Origin: Chinchilla lanigera
Taxonomy: Eukaryota; Chordata; Mammalia; Rodentia; Chinchillidae
Assembly (NCBI RefSeq): GCF_000276665.1
Contig: NW_004955481.1
Span: 5,142,694-5,206,693 of the forward strand
DNA: 64,000 bases
Direction of reading: 5' to 3'
Positions 58,421-64,000 of the stretch are shown piece after piece. Within the stretch, counting starts at the first letter, position 1; each line of letters opens with the position of its first letter. A model generated the notes under the pieces. That model made no database searches. It saw only the letters and a list, made by a program, of their open reading frames with translations, and had not been told where the DNA came from. Both the position numbers and the translations under genes were made by a program.

Positions 58421-58549
58421 TGGACTGTGAAGCCCTGTGCCCTGAGAGTTTTTGCGGCGATCCTTGTTGCCTACTGGAGTAAATAAAACAGACCAAACAT
58501 CCTGGCCCCTACCCTTGTCTTAGCCTAGGGGCTGTCCAAGGTCATCCAG

Positions 58550-58860
58550 CCCGCTAACCGGGATCACCCCCGAGGTGAGGTCCCTTTGGAGACCCCTCGG
58601 AGCCAGGAGGCCTTCGCGGCCTCTCCGTTTGCCCCGCCCTGGGGCGGGGGCTCAGGTTCCGAAGCGATAAAGCTGCTGCCGCGGCGGCCCGGAGCCTGTC
58701 GCTTGAAGGCGCCGCCGCCAGAGTCATGCGCGAGGGGCTGAGCGTGGCGTGCGAGGCCGCCCGGCCGCGGCTCTACAGGTTCCTGCGCAGGATCCTCCCG
58801 CCAAAGCCCACGCGCTGCCTCGGCCGAGCCAGGTACGCTGCGGGCTGGGCCGTGGGGGTG
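58550..58860. promoter_or_regulatory. CpG island / candidate TATA-less promoter
   Basis: This is the only strongly CpG-rich stretch in the window, with many CGs in about 300 bp while the flanks are CpG-poor. It contains a back-to-back GC-box pair (CCCCGCCC then GGGGCGGGGG, 58632-58650) and no good TATA box. Such islands normally mark constitutive promoters that are unmethylated in the germ line. It lies 3.2 kb downstream of NOS2 exon 2, so it would be an intragenic promoter. Confidence 0.7.
58726..58832 (+). CDS. Unassigned first coding exon candidate in the CpG island
   Basis: An ATG with G at -3 (58726) opens a frame of 35 codons plus 2 nt that ends at a good donor, CCAG|GTACGC, at 58832/58833. 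The peptide starts MREGLSVACEAARPRLY and is basic, with a stretch RLYRFLRRILPPKP that contains an LYR tripeptide. LYR-motif proteins are small mitochondrial assembly factors, but three residues are weak evidence and I do not recognise the protein. The frame also reads through the donor into the intron. Position (CpG island, GC boxes, Kozak base and donor in order) supports a real first exon. Alternatives are a non-coding RNA start or an alternative NOS2-locus transcript. The downstream exon was not found. Confidence 0.4.
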
Positions 58861-60842
58861 GGGGAGGGGACGGTCGCCCAGCTCCCCACTGAGGAAAAGC
58901 GGGAGGGCTGGAATATTTGCTCCCTAGGGATCCCGCGAGTGAGTGTTTCCACTTCGTTTAGAACAAAGAGGAGGTCAACTCTGGAGCCACAAATGACCCT
59001 GCCTGCGCCCAGAGAAGCGTCTATGCGGGCTAAATTGTGGCTGTTTCAGCACTTGGGAGTTTTTCTGATATTTGAGCCCGGGACTGCTACGTTCTTAAGA
59101 TTTCAGATATGGTTAAGAGAGCAGAGAGGTTTTTGTGGTTTCTTTTAACAAAGAAAACCCACTTCCACGAGTGCCACCCCTCTGCCATATCCTTAGTGTA
59201 AGGAGAGTTAGGCTGGGTCGGAGGAGGGGAGCCTCACACGGAACAGGACCCCAGATCAGCCCTGACAGCCACAGAGCAAGCTGGCCCCTCAGCAGACCCT
59301 TCTGTGCTCTAAGCAGGCCCCCACTCTCCTGGGCCGGCCTTGGATGACAGACAGGTCCTAGAGGTCTTCAGCCCTACCAAGAGCCAAGCAGATCCAGCCG
59401 AAGGTTTAGCCAAGTGGCATGGATGTCTGTGGATGTGAGATAAGGCAGTAATTTGGAAGGAAGAATCCAAAGCCTTAGTGTGCTCACCTGGTATTTGGTC
59501 CGGGGCTCCCTCAGCAGCGAGCTCAAGGAAATCTGCTGACCAGGGTAACAGCAGGCCAGGCAGAGTTTTATTTACTCTTTTTCCAAATTTTAAAGAATCC
59601 CAATTATGAAAGAAATTCACAGCCACTGTAAAAAGTTGAAAGATGCAGAAAAGTGTAAAGAAAAATTAAAACTGATCTCATTGTTTAATGTGGATCACTG
59701 TGAACATTTATTGGCATGTTCCCCCAGGTGCTTGTATGCACATGCGCATACACCCCCCCCCAACCAGCACCAGGCTCATTATTTATAAGGGCAGAGAACC
59801 ACACACAACCTAAACATCCAGCTGCACACACGATGTGTCAGGCTAACTAAGCCCCATCTGTACGGGATTTTCAGACAACCCTTGAAACCGATGCTTTCTA
59901 ATATTTGGGGTAAATGGGGATGTTAAGTGTGCAAGTTAGTAAGCTGTTAGGTGTGTTAAGTTTATCAACTTAGATACTACTGTAGGTCAGTTGGCATTTC
60001 TGATCTGAAGCTTCTGAAAATGTCCATCTCTCCAAAAGTAAGGAAGAGGGAGCCACAAAGAGTGCTGGACGGAGGTTCGTGTGAGAGGTGATGGCCGGGG
60101 AGTGAGAGGAGCATAGACCTGGAGGCCTGAAGACCTCAGGCCCCGAAACAGCTTTTCATTTGTCATCATTCCCATGCGGACCACTCCGCCACGGCTTATC
60201 TGTTCCAGATTCCAGATACTTCTGTATTGGCTTTATTTATTTTTCTGGTGAGGCAAACCGATCCAGATAGGAGGAATGTGTTAAAAAAGTATTTAATGAT
60301 ACGTGTTAAAACTTGCCCAGGAAGACTTTGTTCAGGACCATTATGTTGGACATGGGGACCGCTGCAACTAGGTCTTGCAGTGGGAGAGAGAGACTGGGCT
60401 CAACTCAGAGCACGGCAGGGGCAGATTGGAAACAGAGCCAGGGAGCAGGGTGTGGGGTCAGTGGATGAAAATTTTCTAAGACAAAATACCAGGGACACAA
60501 GGGTTGCTGGCTAAACTGACCTAACAGGATTCTTGCTGAAGGTAGACCAGAGTGATCAAACATTACTGAGGAATGGTGGAGGATGAGGAACCTGATTAGA
60601 TGTCAGAGGTGATGAGATCTCGTGTGTATGGGGAGTTATTGATAAACTGACTTAACAAGATTCTTTGCTCAAAATGTATTTTCCATTTACGTGCACAGAT
60701 GGGCCTACGATAAGGTCCAGAAGTCTGACCAGAGTTTGGCCAAGCAAAGAATCTTTGTCAGAAGACAATAGATGATCACACAGAGAACTCTTTGCAGGGC
60801 TCCTGTGTTACCTGAGATATAAATTGCTTTGTGATACATGCA
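58861..60842. other. Intronic stretch after the CpG island
   Basis: No exon recognised. An old interspersed repeat of uncertain family lies near 59575-59720 (AAAAAGTTGAAAGATGCAG ... GTGAACATTTATTGGCATG). A CA/CCCC-rich run is near 59740-59763. Confidence 0.4.
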
Positions 60843-62117
60843 GCAGCTCCCCTTTTCTGTGGGGCCTACAGTCCAAGACCCTGGTGGGTGGCTGAACCCA
60901 CTTTAGTACTGAACCCTTTACATACTGTGTTTTATTCCTGTACATACTTAACAGCAATAAAGTTTAACTGATAAACTAGGCAAAGTGAGATATTAATAAT
61001 ACTTAGTAATGAAATAGAACTACTATAACAATGCACTATAAGAAAAATTCTGTCATTGAAAACCATTGAGCCATGATGATATTGGTGGTTGGATGACCTT
61101 AATCAACTTCTTCAACTCTGCAGATGCAACCCCTCCAATAATTTTTACATTTGTCAATGAATATATATATGTATATATACACACACACATATATATGCAC
61201 ATACATACATATACGTATGTACATATATATGGGATTTTGAAATTAAAAAAAATTTATTAGACACGTTTGCAGTACATAACGATTACATTCATGGTGAGGA
61301 GTTGGGATATGTACATAATTAATTCTTTTTCCATCCTTGCACCTATTTCTTGGTCAAATATATTTCTGAATCTGTGTAACCATCCCTTACTTGCAGCCAG
61401 TGGGTGGGTGTCATTTGTCTCAGGGAATTCCTTGCTGAAGTCTTTGTGTAGATGCCACCTGTCCCCTGCAACATGTTACCATCAGTCAGAATCTGTCTTC
61501 TGTTCACGTTTTCCACTCACAGTTCATGCCTTCTCCATCTTAACTAAGTGCTTGTCATGGATTGTAGCTGTAATTTTGCTGTTTAGGGTGTGACACAAAA
61601 CCAACACAAATTTCTTTTTCCTTCTTCACAATTTCACAGAAGATTCATTCTTGCCATAGAGCTTAGCAGTCTGGGCCTACAGTATTTTCTTTCCTTAGTA
61701 AGTCTAGAATTTTTGCCTTTTCATTATAACCAGTTACTTTACAGCCCCTGTTTGGTATGTTCAGATTCCAGCATCACTGCTCTTTCATTGTGGGGCCATC
61801 ATGAAATAAAATAAAGATACTTGAATACGAACACTGTGATACAGCAATGATTGATCTGATAACAAAGATGGCTACTAAATGACTAGTAGACAGGTAGTGT
61901 AGACAGTGTGGATTCCCTGGACAAAGGGGTGATTCACATCCCAGGCAGAACAGAGTAAGATGGCACAAGATCTCATCATGTTATTCAGAATGCTGGGTGA
62001 TTTACAACTTACGAATTATTTATTTCTGGAATTTTCCATTTAATATTTTCATACTACAGTTGACCTTGGGTAACTGCAACCATGGAAAACAAAGCCACAG
62101 ATAAGGGGAGATTACTG
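60843..62117. mobile_element. Tigger-like DNA transposon remnant, interrupted
   Basis: Left half (about 60843-61055: TCCAAGACCCTGGTGGGTGG, AATAAAGTTTAACTGATAAAC) and right half (about 61565-62117: ACTTACGAATTATTTATTTCTGG, GTTGACCTTGGGTAACTG, AGATAAGGGGAGATTACTG) are in order. Between them are an AT/CATA simple repeat (61160-61230) and an L1 3' tail. Confidence 0.7.
61240..61560 (-). mobile_element. L1 3' tail fragment in the Tigger remnant
   Basis: A reversed A-rich tail (AAAAAAAATTTATTAG), TTTGCAGTACATAACGATTAC and GGTGAGGAGTTGGGATATG match the 3' end of the L1 at 62256. Confidence 0.6.
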
Positions 62118-62255
62118 TGGGTATGTTCTTTTAAAGGGATACTATCTTTTTATAGCTATAAATCACTTAATGCTCCTATGCCATGTGTGTAATTATGTAG
62201 ATGACATTATATTTTAACTTTGCTTTCAAATAAAAGCAGAGGCCAGGAGGATATA

Positions 62256-63454
62256 TTTTTTTTATTTGATTTTTTTATTGGTACACATTTGCAGTACGTG
62301 ATTACATTCCTTGTGGGGCGTTGTACATGTACGTAAGACACCTCAATCTTTTTATCATCCCCTTTCTGTCTCCTCCCTCCTCTTTCCCTCTATCTCTGGA
62401 TCCCCTTCCCTTTTACAAAAGGCCTATCTCCCTCCCTAATTCCTCTTATTTGTTACCTTGCTTTTTATTTATAGTTTTGGTTTCTCACATAAGAGAAACC
62501 CTGTGATATTTAAGATTGTGTGTCTGATTTATTTCACTTAACACTGTAGTCTCAAGGTGCATCCATCTTCCTACAAATGACTCAAGTTTATCCTCCTTTA
62601 TGGCAGAGTAGTAGTCCATTGTGTATAAATATTGCAATTTCTTTGTCCATTCATCTATTGATGGGCATAGTAGGTACTTCCAGGATTTAGCTATTAGGAA
62701 TTGTGCTGCTGTAAACATGAATATGCATGTATCACTGTGATGTGATGTCTTTAACTCTTTCAGGAAGATACCTAGAAGGGGAAGAGCTGATTCAAATGGA
62801 ATTTTTAGTTTTAGTTTTTTGAGGGATCTCCATACTGATTTCCATGGTGGTTGTACTAGTTTACATTCCCATCAACAATGTACGGGTTTCTTTTCCCTAC
62901 AGCCTCATCAGCATTTGTTATTATTTGATTTCTGAATGGTATGCATTCTTTCTGGAGTAAGATAGAATCTTAGTGTTGTTTTAATTTGCATTTTTCTAGT
63001 GGCCAGAGATGTTGAACATTTTTTCCTGTGTTTATTGACCATTTGTACTTTTTCTGACAAGTGTGTATTCATTTCAGTTACCCATTTTTGATGGGGTCTT
63101 TTTATTTTAGGCAGGTCTCGTATTTTTTCAGCTCTTTATATATTCTAGGTATTAGTTCTCTGTCTGAAGAGCTGAAAAAAAATTTTCCCATTCTGTAAGT
63201 TGATCATTTATTGATTCTTGCTGCTATTTCTTGTGCAATTGGAGTTTTGTTCAGGAAGTTCTTGCCTACATTTGTGTCTTCAAGAGTTTTTACCTGTTTG
63301 TTTTCCAGCAGATTGCTTGTCTTGACATGTAGATCTTTGATCCATTCTGATTTTAATTCAGTACATTATAAGAGATACAGGTCTAGATTCAACGTTTGGC
63401 ATGTGGGTAGCCAGTTTCCCCAGCACTGCTTGTTCAAGAGGTTGTCTTTCCTGG
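62256..63454 (-). mobile_element. 5'-truncated L1 insertion with 15-bp target duplication
   Basis: About 1.2 kb of L1 in minus orientation, from its T-rich (A-tail) end at 62256 through the 3' region (TGCAGTACGTGATTACATTCC) into ORF2 C-terminal sequence (TAGTAGTCCATTGTGTATAAA, GTTTACATTCCCATCAAC). It is flanked by GGCCAGGAGGATATA (62241-62255) and GGCCTGGAGGATATA (63455-63469). 5' truncation and A-tail are the usual results of target-primed reverse transcription. Frames are broken. Confidence 0.85.
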
Positions 63455-63469
63455 GGCCTGGAGGATATA

Positions 63470-64000
63470 GCTGAAACAATATGAGCCATGGGTTGATAAT
63501 TGTAAATGGAGTTTAATGTAGTTGAAGTTTATTATGCAATTCTTGCAACTCTTGTATGTTTCATGTTTTCCACCGTAAAAATGTACAGTGAACAAATAAC
63601 CCAAGGTAAATTAAGTGTTTTAAATTAAAAAGATTGAGTCACTAGAAACAAGCATGTGGTAGACAGTGCTCGCTGCTGGCCCGGAAGCCGATCTCAGCCA
63701 CCAACCCCTGTAATACTTTGGCACTTGGCTTTCAGAAAGGGACATTTTCTCGATGCTTCTGTGTGTCCCCATTTGGACCAATAGCTGGCTCACTTCTCCT
63801 CATGTCTGTTGGCTTTGTGTGGGGAAGAAAGAAGGGGAGGTGGGAGGATGGTGAAGTGGGAGATTCTGTCTGACTGATCTGTCCTCCTTGACCGGAAACC
63901 ATGAGCAGTTCACTCCCACCCTCTGCACAATGAGGGGCTAGCAGAGTGCACTCCAAGACTCCCTCCACTCTCAGACTCTGCTCATGACAGCTGTTTCCTT
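63470..64000. other. End of window, non-coding (NOS2 intron 2)
   Basis: No exon or clear repeat recognised. Confidence 0.35.

Larger units (their letters stand above)
55374..64000 (+). other. NOS2: NOS2 intron 2 (partial), host to repeats and a CpG island
   Basis: No sequence resembling NOS2 exon 3 was found to the end of the window, so this is read as the 5' part of a long intron 2. It contains MIR remnants, a B1 SINE (56918), a TG repeat (57782), the CpG island (58550), an old unclassified repeat (59575), a Tigger-like DNA transposon (60843) broken by an L1 tail, and a young L1 insertion (62256). If exon 3 lay in the window, the intron boundary would move; I did not see it. Confidence 0.65.

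Noticed and set aside
58726..58832. Calling the CpG-island exon LYRM9, which neighbours NOS2 in human
   Set aside because: Beyond the LYR tripeptide the sequence does not match, and LYRM9 lies on the other (upstream) side of NOS2 in human.
60843..62117. NOS2 exon 3 within the right end
   Set aside because: Looked for coding similar to the conserved segment after exon 2; only transposon sequence was found.

Overview
This is vertebrate nuclear DNA, almost certainly from a rodent. Two SINE types occur throughout. One is a 7SL-derived B1-like element; the copy at 56918 carries the internal duplication typical of rodent B1. The other is a tRNA-derived ID element. Rodent-type L1 tails, a MaLR LTR element, MIR and L2 remnants, and a 100-N scaffold gap are also present. 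The ID consensus is not the mouse/rat form, so I favour a non-murid rodent (castorimorph or sciuromorph). That placement is inference.

The one host gene I can name is NOS2 (inducible nitric oxide synthase), on the + strand near the right end. A TATA promoter with a proximal NF-kB-type site (53795-53872) precedes non-coding exon 1 (about 53897-54083). An intron of about 1.1 kb leads to exon 2 (55200-55373), which holds the start codon and the first 36 codons, including the DINNN degron. Exon 3 was not found, so the remaining 8.6 kb reads as intron 2. Inside it, at about 58550-58860, is a CpG island with a possible independent first exon that I cannot assign to a gene.

The left two thirds is a graveyard of nested transposable elements. 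Left to right: an ERV in minus orientation (ERV-A1, 1-3690); LTR debris on both strands (3790-7960); an unassigned 2.6 kb block with minus-strand exon-like ORFs (7960-10555); a decayed class I ERV with gag, pro, pol and env remnants (ERV-B, 10555-16855) and its 3' LTR; more LTR, B1 and ID insertions; an L1 split by a hAT element (21290-22900); a MaLR provirus with intact 5-bp target duplication (24292-26569); a second L1 split by a hAT element (27717-28235); a solo MaLR LTR (28831-29227); largely unique sequence with old L1/L2/MIR (29230-40530); and a second ERV of the first family in plus orientation (ERV-A2, 40532 to about 44600).

The most unusual structure is a 771-bp LTR-like element inserted in ERV-A2 with a 6-bp duplication. 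Its relative in ERV-B has become a fold-back, with two arms of about 350 bp around a 414-bp loop. No CRISPR array, operon, tRNA gene or rRNA gene was seen. Apart from NOS2 and the CpG-island exon, the open reading frames look like chance or transposon-derived frames.
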